DNA of 64,000 bases from Corynebacterium hylobatis. Lineage in GTDB: Bacteria > Actinomycetota > Actinomycetes > Mycobacteriales > Mycobacteriaceae. Below, one piece after another: positions 56,396 through 64,000 of this stretch. The stretch is taken from positions 62,001-126,000 of the forward strand of contig NZ_RXHJ01000002.1 in the NCBI RefSeq assembly GCF_003955685.1. Reading direction: 5' to 3'. Each line of letters begins with the position of its first letter. Within the stretch, counting starts at the first letter, position 1. The position numbers and the translations under genes were made by a program. The notes beneath the pieces were generated by a model that saw only the letters and a list, made by a program, of their open reading frames with translations, ran no database searches and was not told the origin of the DNA.

Positions 56396-56686
56396 CTAGA
56401 AGCTGCAGCGGCCCATGTCGGTGCCCTCGGAACCCAGCTGCATCGCCACCGGGCACCAGATCAGGTAGTGCCAGGTCATGGAGGAGAGGAATACGCCGAT
56501 GGCGCTGGGGGCGGTGACGGGGTTGTTGAACAGGGACTGGTAGAGGTCGAAGGAGCTCTGGGCGACGGGCTCGGCGGACTGGCGCAGCTGCTGGGCCGGG
56601 TCCTGCGCGTGGGCGGGGGCGGACAGGGCTGCGGTGGCCATGGTGGCGGCGGCTGCAACGGCAACGAGTTTCTTCTTCAGGCTCAT
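56396..56686 (-). CDS. Small secreted protein
   Basis: 96 residues. Signal peptide KKKLVAVAAAATMATAALSAPAHA, cut expected after AHA at residue 27 (shown as two parts: KKKLVAVAAAATMATAALS and APAHA). The mature 69 residues include two cysteines (YLIWCPVAM, GRCSF) likely forming a disulfide. No known domain. GGTAACAT at about 56728 on the minus strand could be its -10. Confidence 0.75.
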   Translation of the reverse strand: MSLKKKLVAVAAAATMATAALSAPAHAQDPAQQLRQSAEPVAQSSFDLYQSLFNNPVTAPSAIGVFLSSMTWHYLIWCPVAMQLGSEGTDMGRCSF

Positions 56687-56783
56687 GGTTCCGGGAGGTC
56701 CTTCCTCTGGTGATATGCGGTGCCAGCCATGTTACCGCTGTCACACAAGGGGCGGCGGAGAACACCCGACTAGGCTGTGTTCC

Positions 56784-57587
56784 ATGGCCGTCCCCAGCTA
56801 CCCCCTCGCCCGCCCACCGGCGGGCACCGATGTGCATTCCCTGCCGGTGGAGAAGGTCAGCCAGGCGATCCTCTTCTCCCATCTGCGCACGGCAGAGCTC
56901 ATCGAGCCGTCGGGCACGCTCATCCCGGTGCGGCTGGTCCCGGACCTGGTGCGGGGTGGTTGGCGGGTGCGCTGGGGCTACGGCACGATCGGTTCGCTGC
57001 CGGCGGGCATCCGCCAGGTTTTCCGGGACATTGACCGCGTGCACGATATCCGGCAGGAGCCGGCGGTCTTCGCCCGGGTGGGCATCAACCGTGACCGCGG
57101 TCTTCTCGACGTCGCGGTGGAACTTCCCGCCCCTGAGCTCACCGTCCCGTGGAACTCGCTGCCCGAGGGAGCTTCGGTGCTGCCGCAGGGGCGCCGCTTC
57201 CCGGTGGAGCTGCCCGACGTGGACGGCCCCGACCGCCAGCTGCTGGGGCGGCTGAACGGGACTGAGGTGACGGTGGACGGTGCGGTCATCGCGAGCCTGG
57301 ATCCGCTCATCGCCCACCGGATGCAGGAGCATCTGGCCGGCCCCGGGCCTCTCGGGGTGCGGGTGTTCGTGGTCGGCGGGGCGGCGTTCCTCGACGTCGA
57401 TCACGGCGAGCCGGAGGCGATTCACCCGTTGGCCGAGCCGGTCCCGCCGCCACCCCCGGAACCGGTGCCGGAGCTGAGCGGGCCGTGGTCGGTGACCATG
57501 GACGGCGCTGAGCTGGTCGACCCGCTGCCCACCGGTTCCAGGATCGTCCCCTCGCCTGTGGTTGACTCGAACCATGTCGACCGGTGA
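56784..57587 (+). CDS. Conserved corynebacterial protein of unknown function
   Basis: 267 residues with no signal, membrane segment or recognised motif; Pro-rich stretch near residue 225 (EPVPPPPPEPVPEL). TAGGCT ends 7 bases before the ATG, implying a leaderless mRNA. Its 3' end overlaps the GntR gene by 14 bases. Confidence 0.65.
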   Translation: MAVPSYPLARPPAGTDVHSLPVEKVSQAILFSHLRTAELIEPSGTLIPVRLVPDLVRGGWRVRWGYGTIGSLPAGIRQVFRDIDRVHDIRQEPAVFARVGINRDRGLLDVAVELPAPELTVPWNSLPEGASVLPQGRRFPVELPDVDGPDRQLLGRLNGTEVTVDGAVIASLDPLIAHRMQEHLAGPGPLGVRVFVVGGAAFLDVDHGEPEAIHPLAEPVPPPPPEPVPELSGPWSVTMDGAELVDPLPTGSRIVPSPVVDSNHVDR

Positions 57588-58311
57588 GCTCGACCCCGTC
57601 TCCGGGGTCCCCATGTACAAGCAGATCAAGGAGATCCTCCGCAGGGAGATCACCAGCGGTACCGCCGACCCGGGCGTGCCCATGACGGAGGCACAGCTGC
57701 TGGAACGCTTCGGTGTCAGCCGCGCCCCGATCCGGCAGGCGCTCAGCGATCTGACCACGGAGGGCTTCGTCTACCGCAAACAGGGCAAGGGCACCTTCCC
57801 CGTGGTGGGGGCCCGGGTGGACCGACCGGCGGATATCCGTCCGGGCGGGCTGTTCCAGTTCCTCGCCGATAAGGGACTTAAGCCGACCTCGACGGTCTCG
57901 GAGCCGGAGCGGGTGGTTCCTCCCTCGCGTATCCGGGCGCGCCTGGCACTGCCGGAGGATGAGCGGCTGCTGCACTTCACCCGGCTGATGTCGATTGACG
58001 GTGAGCCGCTCGTCGACGCCGATGTCTACATCCGCTCCCCCGAGGGCTTCCTGCCGAGCGTGGAGTTCCTGGAGGAGCGGGGTTCGGCGATGGAACTGCT
58101 GGAACGCGAGTACGGCATCACCCTCGACCGGGCGGAGCATGAGGCGTGGGCGACGGCGGCCACCACGAAGCAGGCGGCGGCACTCGGGGTGGCAAAAGGC
58201 AGTCCGCTGCTGGCCATCGAGACGATTTTCTTCTCCACCGGCGGGGTGCCCGCGGGATGGCGTCTGGCCATCCATCAGGCGGAGGAATTCAAGTACCATT
58301 TCGTCACGTAG
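57574..58311 (+). CDS. GntR/HutC-family transcription regulator
   Basis: 245 residues. N-terminal wHTH with MYKQIKEILRREI, LLERFGVSRAPIRQALSDL and VYRKQGKGTF; C-terminal UTRA ligand domain (residues 90-240) with LHFTRLMSIDGEPLVDADVY. It probably represses the downstream catabolic operon, whose promoter carries a matching inverted repeat. The ATG overlaps the hypothetical protein upstream. Read-through into the operon is unlikely given the 296-base gap. Confidence 0.9.
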   Translation: MSTGELDPVSGVPMYKQIKEILRREITSGTADPGVPMTEAQLLERFGVSRAPIRQALSDLTTEGFVYRKQGKGTFPVVGARVDRPADIRPGGLFQFLADKGLKPTSTVSEPERVVPPSRIRARLALPEDERLLHFTRLMSIDGEPLVDADVYIRSPEGFLPSVEFLEERGSAMELLEREYGITLDRAEHEAWATAATTKQAAALGVAKGSPLLAIETIFFSTGGVPAGWRLAIHQAEEFKYHFVT

Positions 58312-58382
58312 CACCTTTTCCGACGACGTTCATGCTGGCAGAAGGATGATTCAGTAAACATGACGCGAGGAGCGTGCAGCGC

Positions 58383-58411
58383 TTGACTTTGGCATGACAT
58401 TATGCCAATCT
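58383..58411 (+). promoter_or_regulatory. Operon promoter with a palindromic operator between -35 and -10
   Basis: TTGACT (58383-58388), 17 bases, CAATCT (58406-58411). The spacer is filled by the perfect inverted repeat TTGGCAT-N6-ATGCCAA (58389-58408). A bound regulator would block RNA polymerase, which suits the GntR protein upstream. ACGACGTT occurs at 58323 and 58418 around it. Confidence 0.7.
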
Positions 58412-58607
58412 TAGGTCACGACGTTAGGAAGGTCACATTCCCGGGGCACTGTGCTACGGCTCGCCAGCGGACGGCGCGCTCTCCGGCCCACTCCCCCGCA
58501 CCTCCGCATCACCCCACGAAAAACCAAGGCTCCACGGGCTCCCCGCCCGACCCTTCGGCCCCCTTTTCGTGTTCTTCATGCCCCTAAACGCTGAAAGGTC
58601 GCGCCCA
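58412..58607 (+). other. Long leader of the catabolic operon
   Basis: 196 C-rich bases before the first ATG. Arms CACGAAAA (58515-58522) and TTTTCGTG (58564-58571) can pair around a GC-rich interior. I see no gene. Confidence 0.4.
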
Positions 58608-59557
58608 TGACGACAGTCAACACCGTCCTCGGCCCCGTTTCCTCCGCGGACCTGGGTACCGTCGCGGTCCACGAGGCCCTGCTCTCTGTGCTCCCCGGCG
58701 CCCAGTACGCCCCCGACATCACCTTCGACCGCCCCGAGATCTTCACCACTCTCCAGGCGAAGCTCGAGGACTTCAGATCCCACGGCGGCGGCACCTTCGT
58801 GGATGCCACCGGCATGTTCCACGGCCGGGACCTCCCCCTGCTGGAGGCCCTGTCCAAGGCCACCGGCGTCCACATCATCGCCTCCACCGGTCAGGGTCCC
58901 GAAGAGCTGCTGGGCGGCTACTTCCTCACCCCGCAGACCAACCCGCCGACCCCGTGGCCGGCCGAGAAATTCGCGGACCTCTTCGCCAAGGAGGTGACCG
59001 AGGGCATGGTCATGCCGCGCGTGGAGCGTCGCGCCGGCGCCGGCCTCATCGTCACCGCCGTCACCCGCGCGGGACGCACCGCCACCGACGAGTCCCTCCT
59101 GCGTGGTGCCGCCCGCGCCGCGAAGGAGACCGGTGCGCCGATGTCCTTCCAGTACGGCGACGACGCCCTCGGCGACCTCGAGATCGTCCTGTCCGAGGGC
59201 CTCGACCCCGCCCGCGTGCTCGTCGGCGGTTGCGACCGCGTCGGCGCCCCGGCGCTCGAGATCGCCCGCAAGGGTGCCTACGTCGGCATCGACAACGTCG
59301 GCACCGGGTCCGAGGGACTGCTTGACGACACCGCCCGCGGTGAGCTCGTCAGCACCCTCATCGCCGAGGGCCTGGGCGAGCGCATCATCTGCTCGTCGAA
59401 CGCCATCGGTGTGGCCAAGGGGCTCGAGCCCCGCGAGGTCGCCTACAGCGCCGTCGCCGCCGACTTCATCCCGGGACTCGGCCTGTCCGGGGAGGACGCC
59501 CAGCGCATCCTCCGCGACAACCCGCGCGAGTTCATCACCGTCCGCGAGAACAACTAA
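58608..59557 (+). CDS. Phosphotriesterase-like protein lacking metal ligands (pseudoenzyme)
   Basis: 316 residues, whole-length paralogue of the next gene (shared NTVLG start, TFVDATGM/TFVDATGI and GRDLPLLEALS/GRDIPYYQSLS blocks). In the phosphotriesterase fold the metal ligands are HxH, a Lys, two His and an Asp. Here they read His22/Ala24, Val149, Gln182, Gly208 and Asn265, so five of six are gone. The protein is otherwise intact and well conserved in composition, so it is probably a partner or regulator of the active copy. AAAGG RBS nine bases from the ATG. Confidence 0.88.
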
Positions 59558-59567
59558 GGAGCCCACG

Positions 59568-60533
59568 TTGTCTTTCGTCAACACCGTCCTCGGCGCGATC
59601 CCGGTGGAGGAACTCGGATTCGTCGCCATCCACGAGCACATCGGTTACGGCATGCCCGGCTCCGAACTCGACACCAAATGGTGGAAGTCCCCGGAGGTCC
59701 GCTACGAGGAGACCGTCCCGAAGCTGCGCAAGTTCCGCGAGTACGCGGGCGGGGCCGCCACCTTCGTGGATGCCACCGGCATCTGCAACGGCCGCGACAT
59801 CCCCTACTACCAGTCCCTCTCCGAGAAGACCGGCGTCCACATCGTGGCCTGCACCGGCTTCGTCGGCGGCGACACCGCCCTGGCCCATTTCGCCCGCGCA
59901 TCCGTCGAGTACCTCACCGAGGTCTTCCTCCACGAGATCACCGTCGGCATCACCGGCACCAACGCGAAGGCCGGCATCATCAAGGTCGGCGTCTCCCGCG
60001 GTGGCCGCATGACAGAGCTGGACAAGCGCATCTACCGCGCCGCGGCCCGCGCCGCCGTGCAGACCGGCGTGCCGGTCATGACCCACCTGGCCATCGACGC
60101 CGAGCCCGCCATCGCCATCTTCCAGGAGGAGGGCCTCGACCTGGACCGCGTGCTCTTCGGCCACGTCGACGACGGCGTCAACCACGCCCAGACCCCCACC
60201 GCGCGCATCCTCGAGGTCGGCGGCCGACTGGGCTTCGACACCTTCGGTTACGAGACGGAGCTGCCGGACCCGCCGTTCTGGGCGCGTCCCCGCAAGGAGC
60301 GCATGGACCACTTCCTGCGCGAACTGGGCGCGGGCCACGAGGCCAAGCTGCTCGCCTCCGCCGACGCCAACTGCTCCCCGCTGGGCTGGCCCGGCGTCAA
60401 GGGCCACACCATCAACTACATCTTCGAGGTCCTCATCCCGGACCTGAAGCGCAACGGCGTGGCCGACGACGTCATCCACCGCCTCTTCCACGACCACGCC
60501 CACGACTTCCTCGCCGCCAAGCCGGCCAAGTAG
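59568..60533 (+). CDS. Phosphotriesterase-family metal hydrolase (active-site complete)
   Basis: 321 residues, TTG start 7 bases behind AAGGAG. Binuclear metal site complete: His22 and His24 (IHEHIGYG), Lys139 (GIIKVGVS), His173 (VMTHLAI), His199 (FGHVDD), Asp266 (SADANC). Relatives are lactonases, esterases or phosphotriesterases. It begins 10 bases after its degenerate paralogue and is followed by the flavin monooxygenase, suggesting hydrolysis of an ester, lactone or amide in an aromatic or heterocyclic pathway. Confidence 0.92.
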   Translation: MSFVNTVLGAIPVEELGFVAIHEHIGYGMPGSELDTKWWKSPEVRYEETVPKLRKFREYAGGAATFVDATGICNGRDIPYYQSLSEKTGVHIVACTGFVGGDTALAHFARASVEYLTEVFLHEITVGITGTNAKAGIIKVGVSRGGRMTELDKRIYRAAARAAVQTGVPVMTHLAIDAEPAIAIFQEEGLDLDRVLFGHVDDGVNHAQTPTARILEVGGRLGFDTFGYETELPDPPFWARPRKERMDHFLRELGAGHEAKLLASADANCSPLGWPGVKGHTINYIFEVLIPDLKRNGVADDVIHRLFHDHAHDFLAAKPAK

Positions 60534-60559
60534 CACCACCAGCAAAGGACTGAAAAACC

Positions 60560-61687
60560 ATGAAGGCTGAAGACATCAAGAACCTGAAGATCGGCGTCAT
60601 CGGTGGCGGCTACGCCGGCGCCACCGCAGGTCTGGCTCTGTCCCAGATCGGCGCGAACGTCAAGGTCTACGAGCAGGCCCCCGCCTCCGGAGAGGTCGGC
60701 GCCGGCATCGGTCTGCGTCCGGCGTCGGTCAAGCTGTTCAAGAAGCTCGGCATCTTCGAGGCCGTGGAGAAGGTCACCTCCCCCTCCGACTACTTCGAGA
60801 TCCTCGACGCCAAGGGCAACGTGATCACCCGCGAGGTCTGGCCGCACCTGGATGAGGGTGCGGAGAAGCACCACACCCGCATGATCCACCGCCGCGACTT
60901 CATCGACGTGCTGACCAGCCAGCTGCCGGAGGGTGTCCTCCAGTACGGTTACCGTGCCGAGGAGATCACCGACAACGGTGACTCCGCCACCGTGAAGTTC
61001 AGCAACGGTGAGGAGGAGACCTTCGACATCCTCGTCGGCGCCGACGGCATCAAGTCCAGGGTCCGCACCCTGTGGTCCGACTCCCAGCCTGTCATGCAGC
61101 ACGCCCACGCCTACCGCGCCGTCATCGACGGTTCCCTCGGCGAGGGTCTGCTCATCGACGACAACCTGCGCCTCTACCTCGAGGCCGAGACCGGCCGCAT
61201 GATCTACTTCCTGCCGCTGCGCCACCGCGGTGAGAACGGCCAGATCTCCTTCGACATCACCGTCCCCCATGACGACACCTCGTGGAACCCGAACGTGTCC
61301 AAGGAGGAGGTGCTGGAGATGCTGAGGAACTTCGATGAGCGCCTGATCCGCATCGTCGAGAAGCTCGACTGGGAGAAGGTCAACCAGCGCTCCGCAGCTG
61401 ACCTGGATCCGCAGGACAAGTGGAACTCCGACGCCGTGGTCCTCATCGGCGACGCCGCCCATGCCATGCTCCACCACCAGGGCCAGGGCGCGAACTCCGC
61501 CGTCATCGACGCCGGTGTGCTGGCCGACTGCATCGCCGAGGCCGACAGCGTGGCCGAGGCACTGGCCGCCTACACCGCCCAGCGCAAGGAGCCGGTCCAG
61601 GAGCTGCAGCGCATCTCGCGTGAGTCCTGGAACGCGGAGTCCGCCGGGAAGACCGCCTTCCCGGAGAAGGAGAAGATCGACTACTAG
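60560..61687 (+). CDS. Flavoprotein aromatic hydroxylase (group A FAD monooxygenase)
   Basis: 375 residues. FAD/NADPH motifs: IGGGYAGATAGLALSQIG with Glu at the strand end, VGADGIKSRVR (DG motif) and VLIGDAAHAMLHHQGQGAN (GD motif). Length and pattern match salicylate or 6-hydroxynicotinate-type hydroxylases. Cytosolic, uses NAD(P)H and O2. AAGGA RBS 10 bases before the ATG. The substrate is not inferable from sequence. Confidence 0.93.
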   Translation: MKAEDIKNLKIGVIGGGYAGATAGLALSQIGANVKVYEQAPASGEVGAGIGLRPASVKLFKKLGIFEAVEKVTSPSDYFEILDAKGNVITREVWPHLDEGAEKHHTRMIHRRDFIDVLTSQLPEGVLQYGYRAEEITDNGDSATVKFSNGEEETFDILVGADGIKSRVRTLWSDSQPVMQHAHAYRAVIDGSLGEGLLIDDNLRLYLEAETGRMIYFLPLRHRGENGQISFDITVPHDDTSWNPNVSKEEVLEMLRNFDERLIRIVEKLDWEKVNQRSAADLDPQDKWNSDAVVLIGDAAHAMLHHQGQGANSAVIDAGVLADCIAEADSVAEALAAYTAQRKEPVQELQRISRESWNAESAGKTAFPEKEKIDY

Positions 61688-61711
61688 TCGGTCCACCACC
61701 CCCAGAAATGT

Positions 61712-61764
61712 GATGGCGTCGTCGCAGCTGACCTCCGGAGCCTGGTCAGTGCGGCGGCGCCATC
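61712..61764 (+). other. Intercistronic nested hairpin
   Basis: Outer arms GATGGCG (61712-61718) and CGCCATC (61758-61764) enclose TGACC (61729-61733) and GGTCA (61744-61748). It lies in the 109-base gap between the hydroxylase and the esterase, where it may stabilise or attenuate the mRNA. Confidence 0.4.
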
Positions 61765-61796
61765 GCCACACCACGAAGAACAAGGAAACGAAGTAG

Positions 61797-62687
61797 ATGA
61801 CCCTCCACCCCGAGATCGCCAGGATCGTCGCCCAGATCCCGCCCGCCTCCACCACCCCGCCCAACCCGGCAGAGCACCGCGCCTTCGAGGCCGGCCTCGT
61901 CGCCCCCGCCGAAGAGCGCACCCCGGTGGCCTCCGTCGAGGACTCCACCCTCGCCGGCGTGCCGGTCCGGATCTACGCCGACACCGATGAGCCCCGGGGT
62001 TCCCTCGTCTACTTCCACGGCGGCGCCTTCTTCTCCGGCAGCCTGGACACCCACGACCACGTCGCGCGCGCCCTGGCGAAGGAGACCGGCTGGCGCGTCG
62101 TCTCCGTCGGCTACTCACTGTCCCCCGAGGTCGCCTATCCGGTGGCCCTCAACGAGTGCTACGCAGTGGTCCGCGAGGTGGCCGCATCGCTTGACGCCAC
62201 CACCCCGCTCGCCGTCGCCGGTGACTCCTCGGGCGGCAACTTCGTCGCCGCGGTGACCGCCATGGCCCACGACGACAACTTCGACCGGATCACCCACCAG
62301 ATCCTCTACTACCCCTCCGTCGACCTCGACTTCGACAAATCCCGCTGGCCCTCGCTGACCGAGAACGCCGAGGGCTACGGCCTGGAGTACAACGGCCTGG
62401 CCCCCTTCAACTCCTTCTACCTCGAGGGCGGCGCCGACCCGGCCGACCCGCTGGTCTCCCCCATCAAGCGCGAGGACCTCTCCGGTCTGCCGAAGGCCCT
62501 GGTCATCACCGCAGGCTACGACCCGCTGCGCGATGAGGGCGAGGCCTACGCGGAGAAGCTGCGCGAGGCGGGTGTGGATACGCAACTGAAGCGTTACGAC
62601 GCCGCCAACCACGGCTTCGTGGCCAACTTCTCGTGGCTCCCCGAGTTCTACGAGGTGTTCCACGACACCGCCCGATTCCTCAACTGA
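61797..62687 (+). CDS. HSL-family alpha/beta hydrolase (esterase)
   Basis: 296 residues. The oxyanion-hole motif HGGAFFSG, nucleophile elbow GDSSGGN (Ser), and the later Asp (YDPLRDEG) and His (NHGFVANF) form a complete hormone-sensitive-lipase-type site. Acts on small carboxyl esters. GGAAACG RBS-like sequence; ATG after the hairpin gap. A second hydrolase in the same pathway. Confidence 0.93.
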   Translation: MTLHPEIARIVAQIPPASTTPPNPAEHRAFEAGLVAPAEERTPVASVEDSTLAGVPVRIYADTDEPRGSLVYFHGGAFFSGSLDTHDHVARALAKETGWRVVSVGYSLSPEVAYPVALNECYAVVREVAASLDATTPLAVAGDSSGGNFVAAVTAMAHDDNFDRITHQILYYPSVDLDFDKSRWPSLTENAEGYGLEYNGLAPFNSFYLEGGADPADPLVSPIKREDLSGLPKALVITAGYDPLRDEGEAYAEKLREAGVDTQLKRYDAANHGFVANFSWLPEFYEVFHDTARFLN

Positions 62688-62764
62688 CCCTGAAAAATCC
62701 CCCGTGACGGCGCGCATCATCTGAAGCCGGTGCGCGCCGTTTCCCCTACCCGAAGAGGCCTGAC

Positions 62765-64000
62765 ATGAGCCGACTGAACGTCACCTCCTTCCTCGCGGAA
62801 GGCAAATTCACACCGTTCCACTTCTGGATGCTGTTCTGGGCGTGCGTGATCATCACCTTCGACATGTACGACCTGGTCATCTTCGGATCGGTCCTGCCTG
62901 TCCTCATGACGGACTGGGGCATCACCCCGGCGCAGGCAGGCCTGGTCGGGAGCTCCGGGCTGTTCGGCATGATGATCGGCGCCATGGTCTTCGGCCTGCT
63001 CGCGGATCGTTTCGGCCGCCGCAACATCCTCATCGCCAGCATCATCATGTTCTCCGCCGCCACCGTCCTGTGTGCCGTGGCCCCCGGACCGGCGATCTTC
63101 GGCGGCCTCCGCTTCATCGCTGGCCTGGGTATCGGTGGCATCCTGCCCACCATCATCGCCATGCTCACCGACTACGCGCCGAAACGCCTGGCCAACACCT
63201 TCGTGGCCATCGTCATGAGCTTCTTCTCCGTCGGCGGTATCCTCGCCGCCCTGGTCGCCATGGTGGTCATCCCCCGCTTCGGCTGGCAGGCCACCTACTA
63301 CGTCGCCGCCCTCCCGCTGCTCCTGCTGCCGCTCATGCTCCCCTACTTCGCGGACTCCCCGGCCGTGCTGCTGGCCACCGGACGCGAGAACAGGCTGCAC
63401 GCCATCCTGGGCCGTATCGCCCCGGGGAAGATCTCCCCGGTCACCGAACTGGTCGCCGTCTCCGAGGTGCCGGTCGACGCGGCCGCAGTCAAGCGCAGCC
63501 CGCTGGCCGCCCTGTTCGCCGACGGCCGTGCTCTGGCCACCCTGATGGTCTGGGTCGCCTTCTTCATGTGTCTGCTCATGGTCAACGGGCTGAACACCTG
63601 GCTGCCCGGTCTGATGGTCAACGCCGGTTACGCACTCACCGCCGGACTGACCTTCATGGCCACGATGAATATCGGCGCCATCATCGGCACCCTCACCCTG
63701 GGGCGACTCGCCGACAAGCTGGGTGTGAAGAAGGTGCTGATCCCGATGTTCCTCGTCGCCGGCGTCTCCATCATCGCCCTGGGATACGGCAACAGCTTCG
63801 CCATGCTCATCGCGCTGGTGTTCATCGCCGGTGCCTGCACCATGGGTGCCCAGAACATCTCCTACGCCTTCGTCTCCCAGTACTACCCCTCCCACATCCG
63901 CTCCACCGCCATCGGCATGGCCTCCGGCATCGGCCGACTCGGCGCCATCGGCGGACCCACCTTCGGCGGCCTGCTGCTGTCCCTCGGTGTCTCCTCGCAG
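62765..64000 (+). CDS. MFS aromatic-acid:H+ symporter-like, truncated by the window end
   Basis: The frame is open to the last base (412 codons, no stop). TM1 carries the aromatic-acid symporter Asp pattern (TFDMYDLVIFG) and the loop 2-3 motif is GLLADRFGRRN. About 11 helices are within the window, including GLGIGGILPTIIAML and a second half with GRLADKLG. It imports an acid for the operon. AGAGG 6 bases from the ATG supports the start. Confidence 0.9.
   Translation, partial: MSRLNVTSFLAEGKFTPFHFWMLFWACVIITFDMYDLVIFGSVLPVLMTDWGITPAQAGLVGSSGLFGMMIGAMVFGLLADRFGRRNILIASIIMFSAATVLCAVAPGPAIFGGLRFIAGLGIGGILPTIIAMLTDYAPKRLANTFVAIVMSFFSVGGILAALVAMVVIPRFGWQATYYVAALPLLLLPLMLPYFADSPAVLLATGRENRLHAILGRIAPGKISPVTELVAVSEVPVDAAAVKRSPLAALFADGRALATLMVWVAFFMCLLMVNGLNTWLPGLMVNAGYALTAGLTFMATMNIGAIIGTLTLGRLADKLGVKKVLIPMFLVAGVSIIALGYGNSFAMLIALVFIAGACTMGAQNISYAFVSQYYPSHIRSTAIGMASGIGRLGAIGGPTFGGLLLSLGVSSQ

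Noticed and set aside
56391..57758. A 455-codon open frame on the minus strand
   Set aside because: Overlaps the hypothetical and GntR genes antisense; low-complexity Arg/His-rich translation.

Overview
The window is a GC-rich stretch of chromosome from an actinobacterium, almost certainly a Corynebacterium. The evidence is the fused OdhA (E1/E2-type 2-oxoglutarate dehydrogenase), mycothiol (MshB) and LpqW cell-envelope genes, the SigE/anti-sigma/TatB cluster, the succinylase-branch meso-DAP genes, the actinobacterial GlgA/GlgC pair, glucosyl-3-phosphoglycerate synthase, and a gene order that matches from memory the odhA-sigE-glg-dap-mshB-typA segment of C. glutamicum. Many genes have a -10-like hexamer 7 to 9 bases before the start codon, as expected for the leaderless transcripts common in this genus.

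Layout. 1-9.4 kb: 3' part of odhA, a lipoprotein and stress-type membrane protein, the PRC/MgtE-N/CBS - DUF1003 - Mrp run, a structured intergenic region, then tatB, anti-sigma, sigE and a methyltransferase. 9.4-18.4 kb: glgC/glgA, a GH32-like protein, RlmA-like methyltransferase, DUF3117, and the dapE-LOG-folP2-gpgS-DivIVA-like run. 18.4-32.3 kb: two DapD paralogues flanking an amino-acid permease, an HNH endonuclease, then a long leftward run typA-MFS-lpqW-mshB-membrane protein-ferredoxin-dapC-RluA-GtrA with several 4-base stop/start overlaps. 32.3-39.9 kb: a secreted protein, DUF402, a tiny SFPASDPP protein, ArsC-like, and a stress-flavoured set (epimerase fused to a helical bundle, PncC, Zn-alcohol dehydrogenase, FAD/Rieske oxidoreductase). 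39.9-43.2 kb: a TPP-riboswitch-controlled ECF transporter operon ending in a P-loop kinase. 43.2-52.1 kb: housekeeping and transport genes (DUF2218, PanE-like, DUF808, ZupT, CorC-like plus an overlapping 44-residue gene, lipoate ligase, UvrA-like protein, SDR).

52.3-64 kb is the most accessory part. It holds an IS200/IS605-type element with intact tnpB and frameshifted tnpA, directly next to a CYP152 peroxygenase that carries the His found at the OleT decarboxylase position. After a macrodomain gene and small envelope genes comes a GntR-controlled catabolic operon: two adjacent phosphotriesterase-like proteins (one with all metal ligands but one lost), a flavin monooxygenase, an HSL-type esterase and an aromatic-acid-type MFS transporter that runs off the window end.

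The best candidates for undescribed biology are the active/inactive phosphotriesterase pair and its operon, the CYP152 enzyme, the TnpB remnant, a polar 12-base motif CGTCGANAAGCG present nine times, and the hairpin-rich 6.6-6.9 kb intergenic region.
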